A stretch of DNA of 64,000 bases from assembly GCF_021601625.1 (NCBI RefSeq), contig NZ_BQHR01000002.1, positions 62,001 through 126,000 on the forward strand. Reading direction: 5' to 3'. This DNA is from Pseudomonas paraglycinae. Lineage in GTDB: Bacteria; Pseudomonadota; Gammaproteobacteria; Pseudomonadales; Pseudomonadaceae. The position numbers and the translations under genes were made by a program. Below the pieces are notes generated by a model. That model was not told the origin of the DNA. It ran no database searches and worked only from the letters and a program-made list of their open reading frames with translations. Positions 9,988-17,726 of this stretch are shown one piece after another. Each line of letters opens with the position of its first letter. Position 1 is the first letter of the stretch.

Positions 9988-10276
9988 GGGGTTTTCCTTT
10001 GGCGAACGCCGCTTGCTGTTCGGCGCTGGCTTCTTGCTGATATTGGGCTTTCCAGTCGGCGTACGGCATGCCGTAAACCACTTCACGGGCATCGTCGAGG
10101 CTGACCTCGATCCGGCGCTCGTCGGCCTCGGCCTTGTACCACTTGGACAGGCAGTTGCGGCAGAACCCGGCGAGGTTCATCAGGTCGATGTTCTGCACGT
10201 CCTTGCGGCTGTCCAGGTGGGCGACCAGCCGGCGGAAGGCGGCGGCTTCGAGTTCGAGGCGTTGTTGCTCGGTCAT
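9980..10276 (-). CDS. DUF1244 family protein
   Basis: A 98-residue protein of the DUF1244 family, function unknown. The conserved core is QNIDLMNLAGFCRNCLSKWY (about residues 28-47), with a cysteine pair, followed by YGMPYADWKAQYQ. The C-terminus is rich in Ala, Gln and Lys. It is the first gene of a two-gene unit with the HopJ-like gene and lies 68 bases beyond the end of folX, so it could be read through from the pterin genes. Confidence 0.88.
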   Translation of the reverse strand: MTEQQRLELEAAAFRRLVAHLDSRKDVQNIDLMNLAGFCRNCLSKWYKAEADERRIEVSLDDAREVVYGMPYADWKAQYQQEASAEQQAAFAKGKPHE

Positions 10277-10344
10277 GATGGGCTCTGTGCAGTCAAATCG
10301 TGGCGCGGATGATAAAAGTCTGACGCCCGGAGCGCCAGACACGT

Positions 10345-10716
10345 TCAGCGGCTGGCGGCGAGGGTGATCGACACCGATTCGGCAAAACGCAAGGCATGCG
10401 GTTTGTCGACTTCGACTTCGGCGTACAGCACCGATTCGTTGGCCATCACCAGATCCAGCAGCTCCTGGGTCAGGCGTTCGAGCAGCGCGAAACGGTTGCC
10501 TTCCACATGGGCGATGATCGCCTTGGTGATGGTGCGGTAGTTCAGCGCGTGGTCGATGTCGTTGTCTCGCACCGCTTCCTGCGCGGCGTACAGGATGGTC
10601 AGGTTGATCAGCACATCCTGCTTGTTGAGGATTTCGTCCTCGTTGATCCCGATAAAGGTGCGCAGGCGCAGATCCTTGACCCGGATGCGCGCCATTCCCG
10701 GTTGAAGTTGTGGCAT
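10345..10716 (-). CDS. folX: Dihydroneopterin triphosphate 2'-epimerase
   Basis: A 123-residue enzyme of the FolB/FolX T-fold family. It epimerises 7,8-dihydroneopterin triphosphate to the monapterin form, the step that diverts the folate precursor into tetrahydromonapterin. Family features are [18 protein letters not shown] at the N-terminus, the NYRTITKAI stretch and [15 protein letters not shown]. The companion folM and folE genes favour FolX over the aldolase FolB. The start codon lies directly beside the folE stop, so the two are cotranscribed. Confidence 0.93.
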   Translation of the reverse strand: MPQLQPGMARIRVKDLRLRTFIGINEDEILNKQDVLINLTILYAAQEAVRDNDIDHALNYRTITKAIIAHVEGNRFALLERLTQELLDLVMANESVLYAEVEVDKPHALRFAESVSITLAASR

Positions 10717-11277
10717 TTACTTGCTCCGTCCAATCAATTGCAGGAACTCCTGGCGGGTGTTGCTCGACTCGCGGAAGGCGCCGAGCATGACCGAGGTGTT
10801 CATGGTCGAATTCTGTTTCTCGACACCGCGCATCATCATGCACATGTGCCGGGCTTCGATGACCACCGCGACACCGGCGGCATCGGTGACTTGCCGGACC
10901 GCCTCGGCGATCTGGCGGGTGAGGTTTTCCTGGATCTGCAGGCGGCGGGCAAACATGTCTACCAGCCGTGCGATCTTCGACAGCCCCAGCACCTTGCCCG
11001 TCGGAATATAAGCCACATGGGCCTTGCCGATGAAGGGCAGCAGGTGATGTTCGCACAACGAGTACAGCTCGATGTCGGCGACGATGATCATCTCGTCGGT
11101 GTCGGAGGCAAACAGCGCGCCATTGACGATTTCGTCGACGCTCTGTTCATAGCCGTGACACAGGTACTGCATGGCCTTGGCCGCCCGCACCGGCGTGTCG
11201 AGCAGTCCTTCGCGGTCAGGGTTTTCACCGAGACCGATCAGGATCTCGCGGTAATTCTCGGGCAGGGAACGGGTCAT
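10717..11277 (-). CDS. folE: GTP cyclohydrolase I (type IA)
   Basis: A 186-residue enzyme converting GTP to 7,8-dihydroneopterin triphosphate, the entry step for folate and monapterin. Zinc ligands are visible as Cys75 and the histidine pair in [11 protein letters not shown], with the second cysteine in [10 protein letters not shown] near 146. The substrate region [14 protein letters not shown] is intact. It lies between folM and folX in one leftward cluster, which suggests it feeds tetrahydromonapterin rather than being the housekeeping folate copy (inference). Confidence 0.95.
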   Translation of the reverse strand: MTRSLPENYREILIGLGENPDREGLLDTPVRAAKAMQYLCHGYEQSVDEIVNGALFASDTDEMIIVADIELYSLCEHHLLPFIGKAHVAYIPTGKVLGLSKIARLVDMFARRLQIQENLTRQIAEAVRQVTDAAGVAVVIEARHMCMMMRGVEKQNSTMNTSVMLGAFRESSNTRQEFLQLIGRSK

Positions 11278-11298
11278 GGAGCATCCTCGCGGGGCGTA

Positions 11299-12009
11299 TT
11301 ACTTGACGTGCCGCCCGCCGTTTACGGTCAGGGTCGTGCCGGTGACATACGGGTTGTCGAGCAGATAGCGCAGGCTCTGATAAATCACTTCGCTGCCGGG
11401 TTCGATGCCCAGCGCGGACTTGGCCAGCGCCTTGGCGCGGTACGCCGCGTCGTCGTCGGGATTGAACAATAGCAGGGCTGGCGCGATGCCGTTGACCTTG
11501 ATTGACGGCGCGTAGCGCGCGGCGAAGGACAGCGTGAGACTGTCGAGCCCAGCCTTGCTGGCGCAATAGCCGATGTGTTTGCTGCTGCCCTTGCGGGTGA
11601 CGTCATCGCTGATGTGGATGATGTCGGCAGGACTCGAACGTTGCAGCAGTTCGGCGCAATGCAGGTTGATCAGGTACGGCGCCAGCATGTGGATGTTGAA
11701 CATCCGGCTAAAGGCTTCGGCTTCGCCGTCACCGGTTTCCGCCAGCCATTCCGAGGCGTTGTGCACGATGGCGCGCAGGCTGTCGGTGTGGGTCTTCAGT
11801 TCGGTGATGAACGCGAGGATCGAGGCTTCACTGGAAAAGTCCGCGTGCAGCCCGAGGGCGCCCAGATCCCGCAATGCCTTCATACCCGGCCGTTCGCTGC
11901 GGTAGGTGAAGATCACCCGATGACCGTCTTCCAGCAGACGCTGCGCGCAATGCAGGCCGACCCGCTGGCCGGCGCCGGTGATGAGGATGGGAGCTGTGTG
12001 AGAAGTCAT
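11299..12009 (-). CDS. folM: Dihydromonapterin reductase FolM
   Basis: A 236-residue short-chain dehydrogenase reducing dihydromonapterin to tetrahydromonapterin with NADPH. The Rossmann motif appears as ITGAGQRVG (about 10-18), the NASEW segment replaces the usual NNAG, and the catalytic pair is in YCASKAG (about 153-159). The TFYRSER-like stretch after strand 2 is typical of FolM and pteridine reductases. It heads the folM-folE-folX run and ends 21 bases before folE. In P. aeruginosa, FolX and FolM supply the phenylalanine hydroxylase cofactor (established knowledge). Confidence 0.92.
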   Translation of the reverse strand: MTSHTAPILITGAGQRVGLHCAQRLLEDGHRVIFTYRSERPGMKALRDLGALGLHADFSSEASILAFITELKTHTDSLRAIVHNASEWLAETGDGEAEAFSRMFNIHMLAPYLINLHCAELLQRSSPADIIHISDDVTRKGSSKHIGYCASKAGLDSLTLSFAARYAPSIKVNGIAPALLLFNPDDDAAYRAKALAKSALGIEPGSEVIYQSLRYLLDNPYVTGTTLTVNGGRHVK

Positions 12010-12065
12010 GTACGGCTCGCGTCGAAGTCAGAGCAAAAACTATAACAGCGACGCGAGCGACGGCT

Positions 12066-12635
12066 TCAGCGATTTTGCGTGGAGGGTGCGGCAGGCAGCG
12101 GGCGTGCAGGCGCCGGGTTGAGCCAGCCGGCCAGCAGGCGGGTCGACAGCGGAATGAAGAAGTAGACCATCAACGGGGTCAGGCAGAGCGTGCTGATGAA
12201 GACCCTCGTCAACAGGCTCATTTCCGCGAGCAGCGGGCCCAGCACGAAATTGAACAGCAGCGACACCGGGAAGAACGCCAGCCAGATCGCCACCGCTTGC
12301 TTCCAGCGAGGAGGACGTGCGCCAGCTGCACCGAACCAGCCTTCGATTCCGCTGACCCGATGTTCCGTCGGGTGAGCAAACAGATCGCTGCCACGAGCCA
12401 GCCAGGCGGTGCGCGATGCCGAGTGTTCCCAGGCGTGCAGGGTCTGTTCGTCGACGAAGCGGAAGATGATCTGGAATTCATCGTCGCCGGGAGGCGGGGC
12501 CAGTACGCCGGAGCCGAGGTAACCGGGGAAGTCGGTGGCCAGTTGTTCGCCTTCTCGCAACCAGGCAATCAGATCCTGATAACGACCATTGGCGACACGA
12601 CGCGCGACCATCAGCGTGACGGGGGAAGTAGACAT
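12066..12635 (-). CDS. Antibiotic biosynthesis monooxygenase-like membrane protein
   Basis: A 189-residue protein with an N-terminal ABM-type ferredoxin-like domain (about 1-95: VTLMVARRVANGRYQDLIAWLREG, then FQIIFRFVDEQTLHAWEHS) and a C-terminal part with two hydrophobic segments (about 112-135 and 142-162) that should anchor it in the inner membrane. The start ATG at 12635 has ggag upstream. It follows the fol genes in the same direction but is upstream of them, with 56 bases to folM. Function unknown; ABM domains occur in quinone oxidases and heme or flavin-free monooxygenases. Confidence 0.85.
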   Translation of the reverse strand: MSTSPVTLMVARRVANGRYQDLIAWLREGEQLATDFPGYLGSGVLAPPPGDDEFQIIFRFVDEQTLHAWEHSASRTAWLARGSDLFAHPTEHRVSGIEGWFGAAGARPPRWKQAVAIWLAFFPVSLLFNFVLGPLLAEMSLLTRVFISTLCLTPLMVYFFIPLSTRLLAGWLNPAPARPLPAAPSTQNR

Positions 12636-12848
12636 TGTGTATCTCCGTATTGCATTTGCGTCGCTCCGGGTAGGAGCTTCGCCTGACGCAGCGCCGGGGT
12701 AGAGGGCTGCGTTTTTCGACAAGCAAGGATTATTCCTGATTATCGTGACAAAACCAGAGACTTTCGTCTCATTTCGTCGGTTGAACCGGGGAGGGGCATC
12801 CGGAGTAGAATGGGATCCAACTTCGCCAACAAGGACGTGTCCGCCCAA

Positions 12849-13808
12849 ATGCCTGTCATTACAGACGTTCGCCCTGCTTCGCAGGCATCTGTTGCGCTGG
12901 AGCGCGAGGAGCTTTTCCCGATTCGCGAAGTGTCGCGCGTGACCGGCGTGAACCCGGTCACGTTGCGCGCCTGGGAGCGTCGGTATGGTTTGATCGAGCC
13001 GACACGCACCGAAAGTGGGCATCGTTTGTATTCCATGACCGATATCGAGCGCGTTCGCAGCATCGTCGACTGGATCGATCGGGGTGTCGCCGTGAGCAAG
13101 ATCGGCAAGATCCTCGCCAAGACCGAGCCGATGAAGGTGCTGGCCCACTTAATTCCCGATGACCTGGTGCAGGCTGACTACCTCCAGTGGCAGGAACAGG
13201 TTCGGCAGGCAGTCAGCTCGTTCGACGATCAGTTGCTCGACCGGGTCTACGGACAGATTTTCTCCTCCTATGCCTTGCCCGTAGCGTTTCAGGACATCCT
13301 GATGCCGCTGTGGCTGCAAATGCTCCAGCGTCAGGACGCGTTCGGGCAGACCAGCGAGTGGCTGTTCTTCGATGGTTTTCTGCGAGCGAAGGTGCTGCAG
13401 CGCATCGTCGTGCTGCGCGGCTCGCAACCGCGCAAGGTGATCGTCAGCGCGCTGGCCGGTCAATGTCGTGAGCTTGAATTGCTGGTGGCGGCGCTGTTTC
13501 TCAGCGGCAATGACGCGGGGGTTCGTGTGCTCACCACCGGTCAGCCGTTCGACGAGCTGACGCTGGTGTGCGAAAAGACCCGGCCCCAGGCGTTGGTGCT
13601 GTTTTCCAATCACGCGCCGACCGCAGAGTTGCCGCGACGTCTGAACCGTCTGGCCTTGAGTCTGGATTGTCAGTTGATGCTGGCAGGCGATGCTGCCGAT
13701 CTGGCGCAGGACAGCCTGGCCGGATCATCGGTTGGCTGTCTGGGCAACGAAGGGGCGACCATGCGCCAGCGCATGAATCAGTTCCTGGCGGGGACGCTGG
13801 ATACCTGA
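12849..13808 (+). CDS. LitR-like MerR regulator, cobalamin-ligand residues missing
   Basis: A 319-residue MerR-type regulator with the three-part layout of LitR/CarH light regulators. The MerR DNA-binding head (about 22-90) contains IREVSRVTGVNPVTLRAWER. A helical region (about 110-190) and a Rossmann-like C-terminal domain (about 195-319) follow. The residues that bind cobalamin are absent: the E-H pair of the helical domain is E170-W171, and the E/D-x-H-x-x-G loop reads Q205-C206-R207-E208-L209-E210. This fits class II LitR, which in P. putida acts with a short LOV photoreceptor. Here a short LOV gene lies 660 bases away. It is convergent with the PilZ-like gene, 3 bases apart. Confidence 0.88.
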   Translation: MPVITDVRPASQASVALEREELFPIREVSRVTGVNPVTLRAWERRYGLIEPTRTESGHRLYSMTDIERVRSIVDWIDRGVAVSKIGKILAKTEPMKVLAHLIPDDLVQADYLQWQEQVRQAVSSFDDQLLDRVYGQIFSSYALPVAFQDILMPLWLQMLQRQDAFGQTSEWLFFDGFLRAKVLQRIVVLRGSQPRKVIVSALAGQCRELELLVAALFLSGNDAGVRVLTTGQPFDELTLVCEKTRPQALVLFSNHAPTAELPRRLNRLALSLDCQLMLAGDAADLAQDSLAGSSVGCLGNEGATMRQRMNQFLAGTLDT

Positions 13809-13811
13809 GAA

Positions 13812-14417
13812 TCAGGTGTGCAGGGCAGGGTGGGTCAGGCGATGCTGTTGCAGGATGAACTGGCGCAGACGCTCGGTTTCGTCGGCATCGCTCTGGCTTA
13901 ACTCGTAAGCATAAAAACCGTTTTCGGTTTCCCGCTCGAACGTCCCGCGCAGGGAAATCCGCTCGTAGCCTGACGGGCTGAACCACAACGCAAAGTGCTT
14001 CGGCGGTTTGGTTTTGTTGCGCACTTCCAGCAGCACACCTTTGTGCGAAACCTCATGAACCCACAATGTTCCCGGCTGGCCTTTGGCATTTTCCAGTGCC
14101 ACGGGCTCTTCCAGGGTCAGGCGCCATGGGCGCACCATCGGCCCGTCTTCATAAATGCTCGGTACGCCCAGGCGCAGGTGCAGGGCGTGGAACTCGTCTT
14201 CCACCAGATGCAGCGGGAAAGTCATCTGCTGATTTTCGAAGTTGGCCTGGATGGTGACTTGCTCATGGGCCGCCAGACGCGTGAGCAAATCACGGATCTG
14301 TGAACCACCATTGACCAGCAGGCTCGACGTCGCATCCCGCACATTGAGTTGCGGGTTGTGTTGCATGGTCTGGATGAAATCCAGCTCATCCTGGGTCAGG
14401 AGGGCGTCACGCTGCAT
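13812..14417 (-). CDS. PilZ-like protein with YcgR-type N-terminal region
   Basis: A 201-residue protein. The N-terminal half (about 1-100) has NGGSQIRDLLTRLAAHEQ and VEDEFHALHLRLGVP, like the flagellar-brake domain of YcgR proteins. The C-terminal half contains a PilZ-like barrel with RPWRLTLEEPVAL and VHEVSHKGVLLEV. The c-di-GMP motifs are degenerate: R-x-x-R rather than RxxxR, and E-x-S-x-x-G rather than D/N-x-S-x-x-G. Binding is therefore uncertain. It lies 54 bases downstream of the LOV gene in the same direction and is probably cotranscribed with it. An upstream ATG at 14471 would add 18 residues. Confidence 0.75.
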   Translation of the reverse strand: MQRDALLTQDELDFIQTMQHNPQLNVRDATSSLLVNGGSQIRDLLTRLAAHEQVTIQANFENQQMTFPLHLVEDEFHALHLRLGVPSIYEDGPMVRPWRLTLEEPVALENAKGQPGTLWVHEVSHKGVLLEVRNKTKPPKHFALWFSPSGYERISLRGTFERETENGFYAYELSQSDADETERLRQFILQQHRLTHPALHT

Positions 14418-14471
14418 GGCTAACTCGAAATGAATAATTACAAAGTCTTTGGTGATTGTAGTTAATGACAA

Positions 14472-14948
14472 TTAGTTCGCGGTTTTGTTTGCGCCGTTCG
14501 TCGCTTTCAGTTCTACGAGTTCGGCTTCCAGCGCCGCAACCCGGGCTTCCAGTTGCACAACCCGCTGCTGGGCCTTGACCTGAACGGTGACGTCTTTTTG
14601 CACGCCCACGAAATAGGTCATTCCGTCATCGGCATTTTTAATCGTGGACAGGGACAGCTCGTTCCAGAACGGCGTGCCATCCTTGCGATAATTACGCAGG
14701 ATTTCCCGGCATGAGCCGCCTTCTCTCAAAACCTCGCGAATTACCCCGAGACTGGCCTGGTCGCGATCCCCAGCCTGCAGGAAGCGACAGTCCTGATAGA
14801 GAATTTCTTCGCGGGTGTAGCCGGTCATTTTTTCGAAAGCCGGGTTCACGTAGATCAGGATGTTGTCCTGATCGCCTTCCTTTTCTGCCACCACGATCCC
14901 TTCGTTCGACGCGTTGATCACCATTTGCAGCAGACTGGCATTGATCAT
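14472..14948 (-). CDS. Short LOV blue-light photoreceptor
   Basis: A 158-residue protein consisting of one LOV (light-oxygen-voltage) PAS domain and a short coiled-coil tail. It should bind FMN and form a cysteinyl adduct in blue light. The adduct motif is YQDCRFLQ with the cysteine at residue 54, followed by RDQ and the flavin-contacting NYRKDGTPFWNEL. The tail (about 125-158) repeats hydrophobic heptads (VVQLEARVAALEAELVELK). There is no output domain, as in the P. putida short LOV proteins, which it resembles closely from residue 1 on. It likely signals by protein contact, with the nearby LitR-like regulator as the obvious partner. Confidence 0.92.
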   Translation of the reverse strand: MINASLLQMVINASNEGIVVAEKEGDQDNILIYVNPAFEKMTGYTREEILYQDCRFLQAGDRDQASLGVIREVLREGGSCREILRNYRKDGTPFWNELSLSTIKNADDGMTYFVGVQKDVTVQVKAQQRVVQLEARVAALEAELVELKATNGANKTAN

Positions 14949-15101
14949 CTATGAAGCCTTACAAGGATTTCGGTGGCAGGCATTCTAGAAGATCGACCGG
15001 CGCTGTCTACTGGCCATCAGCGCTTATCGAGAGCCAATCGCAACAGAGCGCCGCTGGCTGTTACTATCGCCGCTCTTTTTTTCAGTTTCAGGATCAGATT
15101 G

Positions 15102-15557
15102 ATGAAAGTCGCCATCCTCTCCGGCTCCGTGTACGGCACGGCCGAAGAAGTCGCTCGCCACGCTCAGAACCTGTTGAACGCCGCCGGTTTTGAAACCTTC
15201 TACAACGCCCGCGCCAGCCTCGCCGATCTCCAGGCGTTTGGCCCTGAAGCCTTGCTCGGCGTGACTTCGACCACCGGCATGGGTGAGCTGCCGGACAACC
15301 TGCAACCGTTGTATTCGGCGATTCGCGACCAATTGCCGGCGGCCTGGCGTGGTTTGCCTGGCGCGGTGATCGCCTTGGGTGACGCCAGTTACGGCGACAC
15401 GTTCTGCGGCGGCGGCGAGCAATTGCGCGAGTTGTTCGGCGAACTGGGTGTGCGCGAAGTACAGGACATGCTGCGCATCGACGCCAGCGAAAGCGTTACC
15501 CCGGAAACCGACGCCGAGCCTTGGCTGGAACAGTTGATCGCCACGCTCAAGGGCTGA
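15102..15557 (+). CDS. Flavodoxin, MioC-like
   Basis: A 151-residue flavodoxin carrying FMN as an electron carrier. The phosphate-binding loop is SGSVYGTAEEVA (about residues 7-18), and the isoalloxazine-contacting loops TTGMGELPDN (about 57-66) and LGDASYGDTFCGGGEQL (about 91-107) are intact. Length fits MioC/short flavodoxins. Start ATG 15102 is preceded by agga (ttcaggatcagattg). Its 3' end overlaps the convergent LysR gene by 11 bases. Its redox partner is unknown. Confidence 0.92.
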   Translation: MKVAILSGSVYGTAEEVARHAQNLLNAAGFETFYNARASLADLQAFGPEALLGVTSTTGMGELPDNLQPLYSAIRDQLPAAWRGLPGAVIALGDASYGDTFCGGGEQLRELFGELGVREVQDMLRIDASESVTPETDAEPWLEQLIATLKG

Positions 15558-16434
15558 TCCCGCGTTCACGCAACAGCGCCAGCCAGGCCTGTGCAGCCTT
15601 CGACAGATAGGCGCCCCGGCGCCAGATGAAAGCGATGTCCCAGCGCAAGTAATCCGGCGCGTTCAAGGTCAGGCGAACCACGCCTGGCCGCACCAGTCCG
15701 CGCGCCACCACGCTGGGCAGCAACACCACGCCTTGCCCGGCGGCGACCAGCGCCGCGAGAAAATCTGCCTGCCCGCTGCGCCCGCCTTCCTTCGGCGTGA
15801 AGCCCATCTGCTGGCACGCCTGAAGCAAACGATCGTTGAGCACGAAACTGCGCTGATACAGCAGGAACGGCGTATCGGCCAGTTCCTCCAGACCGATTTC
15901 ACCTTTTGTAGCCAGTGGGTGATCCACCGGTAGCAGCGCATCGAGCGGTTCATCGCAGAACGGCTGAAAGTCGAACTGCGGATCTTTCGGCAGCAGGCTG
16001 CCGCCCAACTCCAGCTCCCCGCTGAGCACCGCCTGTTCGATATTGCGACTGCCGCCTTCAAGCAACTGCACGCTGATGTTCGGGTAACGCCGTCGGTATT
16101 CGGCGAACAGCCCGGCAAACAATGCATCGCTACCGAGCAATGGCAGCCCGAGACGTAGCTCGCCGCGTGCCAGATGGCTGAGATCATCCAGTTCGCTGAG
16201 CAATTCATTGCGCAACCGCAGCATGCCTTCTGCCCGTTGCAGCACCACGCTGCCGGCGGCGGTCAGGCGTATTTGCGAACCCAGCCGTTCGAGCAATGGG
16301 GTGCCGAGACTCTGTTCGAGCTGGGCGATCTGCTTGCTCACGGCGGACTGACTGATGTGCAGGGTCTTCGCGGCTTGGGTGAAGCCGCCTTGGTGCATGA
16401 CTTCGACGAAGCTTTTGAGCTGTTTGAATTCCAT
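15547..16434 (-). CDS. LysR-family regulator beside lrgAB (CidR-like)
   Basis: A 295-residue LysR regulator: winged HTH at about 1-60 (FTQAAKTLHISQSAVSKQIAQLE) and a periplasmic-binding-type effector domain at 90-295. It is divergent from the LrgA/LrgB genes 97 bases away, the position of CidR/YwbI-type regulators, which respond to acetate or pyruvate overflow in Gram-positive bacteria. Control of the lrgAB-like pair is inferred from this position. Start ATG 16434 gives the normal LysR N-terminus; an upstream ATG adds 26 unrelated residues. Confidence 0.88.
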   Translation of the reverse strand: MEFKQLKSFVEVMHQGGFTQAAKTLHISQSAVSKQIAQLEQSLGTPLLERLGSQIRLTAAGSVVLQRAEGMLRLRNELLSELDDLSHLARGELRLGLPLLGSDALFAGLFAEYRRRYPNISVQLLEGGSRNIEQAVLSGELELGGSLLPKDPQFDFQPFCDEPLDALLPVDHPLATKGEIGLEELADTPFLLYQRSFVLNDRLLQACQQMGFTPKEGGRSGQADFLAALVAAGQGVVLLPSVVARGLVRPGVVRLTLNAPDYLRWDIAFIWRRGAYLSKAAQAWLALLRERGISP

Positions 16435-16531
16435 GGCCTGATTCCATATTGGAATGGCTTTGAGTCTAACAATTCGCTTCGGAGATGGCAGTCGGGTTCG
16501 TAAAATAGGCACCTGAAAGGAGCCCCCCCGG

Positions 16532-16918
16532 ATGAAAGCCTCGACCGTTAAATACCTCTCCCGCTTGCTGGCCGAACTGGCCGTCCTGCTTGCTCTCTAC
16601 CTGCTCGGCTGCCAGATCGCAGCGTGGCTGGCCTGGCCGATTCCCGGCGGCGTGATCGGCATGGCCCTGTTGCTGCTGGGTTTTGCGTTCGGCTGGGTCA
16701 AACCGGCGGCGCTGCAAATGGGCGCAGGGTTGTTGATGGCCGAGATGCTGCTGTTCTTCATTCCGGCGCTGATGAGCCTGCTGGATTACGGCGCATTGCT
16801 GCGTGACGACGGCTGGCGGATTCTGCTGGTGATCGCCGCCAGTACGCTGATGGTGATGCTGGTGACCGCGTTCACCGTGGAGCTGGCCGTGCGCCTGAGG
16901 CGGTCCCATGAAGCTTGA
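16532..16918 (+). CDS. CidA/LrgA family membrane protein
   Basis: A 128-residue inner-membrane protein with four hydrophobic segments (about 12-30, 32-52, 65-85, 92-118), and the conserved IPGGVIGMALLLLG after the first. LrgA/CidA proteins are holin-like and take part in control of murein hydrolysis or, as later shown, in export of overflow metabolites such as pyruvate. It overlaps the LrgB gene by 11 bases, as is usual for this pair. A strong ribosome site (aaaggagcc) precedes the start. Confidence 0.93.
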   Translation: MKASTVKYLSRLLAELAVLLALYLLGCQIAAWLAWPIPGGVIGMALLLLGFAFGWVKPAALQMGAGLLMAEMLLFFIPALMSLLDYGALLRDDGWRILLVIAASTLMVMLVTAFTVELAVRLRRSHEA

Positions 16919-17594
16919 GCTGATGCCGATGTTCTGGCTGGCATTCACGTTGCTGGCTTATCTGTTCAGTCGCTGGCTGTATCGCCGGACCGGGCGCTAC
17001 TTGCTGTCGCCCCTGATTTTGGTCCCTGCGTTGCTGCTGGCGCTTGCCGTGCCGCTGCACACCGCTTACGCCGAATATTCGAGTAACACCCATTGGCTGA
17101 TGCTGGTGCTCGGGCCGGTCACCGTGGCGTTTGCGGTGCCGATCTGGCAGCAGCGGCGTTTGTTGGCGCGGCATTGGTCGGCGTTGCTGCTGGGCATGCT
17201 GGCCGGCAGCGCCGCGTCGATCGGCACTTCGTTCGGCCTCGCGAAAGCACTGGCGCTGGACAGTTCGGTGACGCTGTCGCTGGTGCCGCGTTCGATCACC
17301 ACACCGTTCGCCATGCCGCTGGCGCAGAACCTGGGTGGCGTGCCGGAGCTGACAGCGGTGTTCGTGATGTTCACCGGAGTGTTCGGTGCCATGCTCGGCG
17401 GTGTGCTGCTCAAGTGGCTGCCGCTGCGCAGCGCCCTGGCGCGCGGGGCATTGTTCGGCGTCGGTGCGCACGGTGCCGGGGTCAGCCGGGCCCATGAAGT
17501 GGGCGGCGAGGAAGGTTCGGTGGCGGGGTTGGTGATGGTGCTGACGGGGTTGCTCAATCTGTTCGCCGCGCCTTTGTTGGCGTCGTTGCTTTGA
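16908..17594 (+). CDS. LrgB/CidB family membrane protein (YohK-like)
   Basis: A 228-residue inner-membrane protein of the LrgB family, partner of the preceding CidA/LrgA protein. Hallmarks are PRSITTPFAMPLAQNLGG (about 125-142) and the late GARG-like ALARGALFGVGAHGAG (about 178-193). It is strongly hydrophobic throughout. Length matches E. coli YohK (231). Translationally coupled to the upstream gene. The transported substrate or lytic role is not evident from sequence. Confidence 0.93.
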   Translation: MKLELMPMFWLAFTLLAYLFSRWLYRRTGRYLLSPLILVPALLLALAVPLHTAYAEYSSNTHWLMLVLGPVTVAFAVPIWQQRRLLARHWSALLLGMLAGSAASIGTSFGLAKALALDSSVTLSLVPRSITTPFAMPLAQNLGGVPELTAVFVMFTGVFGAMLGGVLLKWLPLRSALARGALFGVGAHGAGVSRAHEVGGEEGSVAGLVMVLTGLLNLFAAPLLASLL

Positions 17595-17726
17595 CATGGA
17601 TCCAAGCTGTTTGCGTGGCTGACTCGTTCAGTCATCAAGCTGGCTGCCAATGCAACTACGCGGCCGTCCATGGCTGACTAGACTGCTGACACACGCAAAA
17701 ACAATAAGAACGCAGAGGTGCATACA

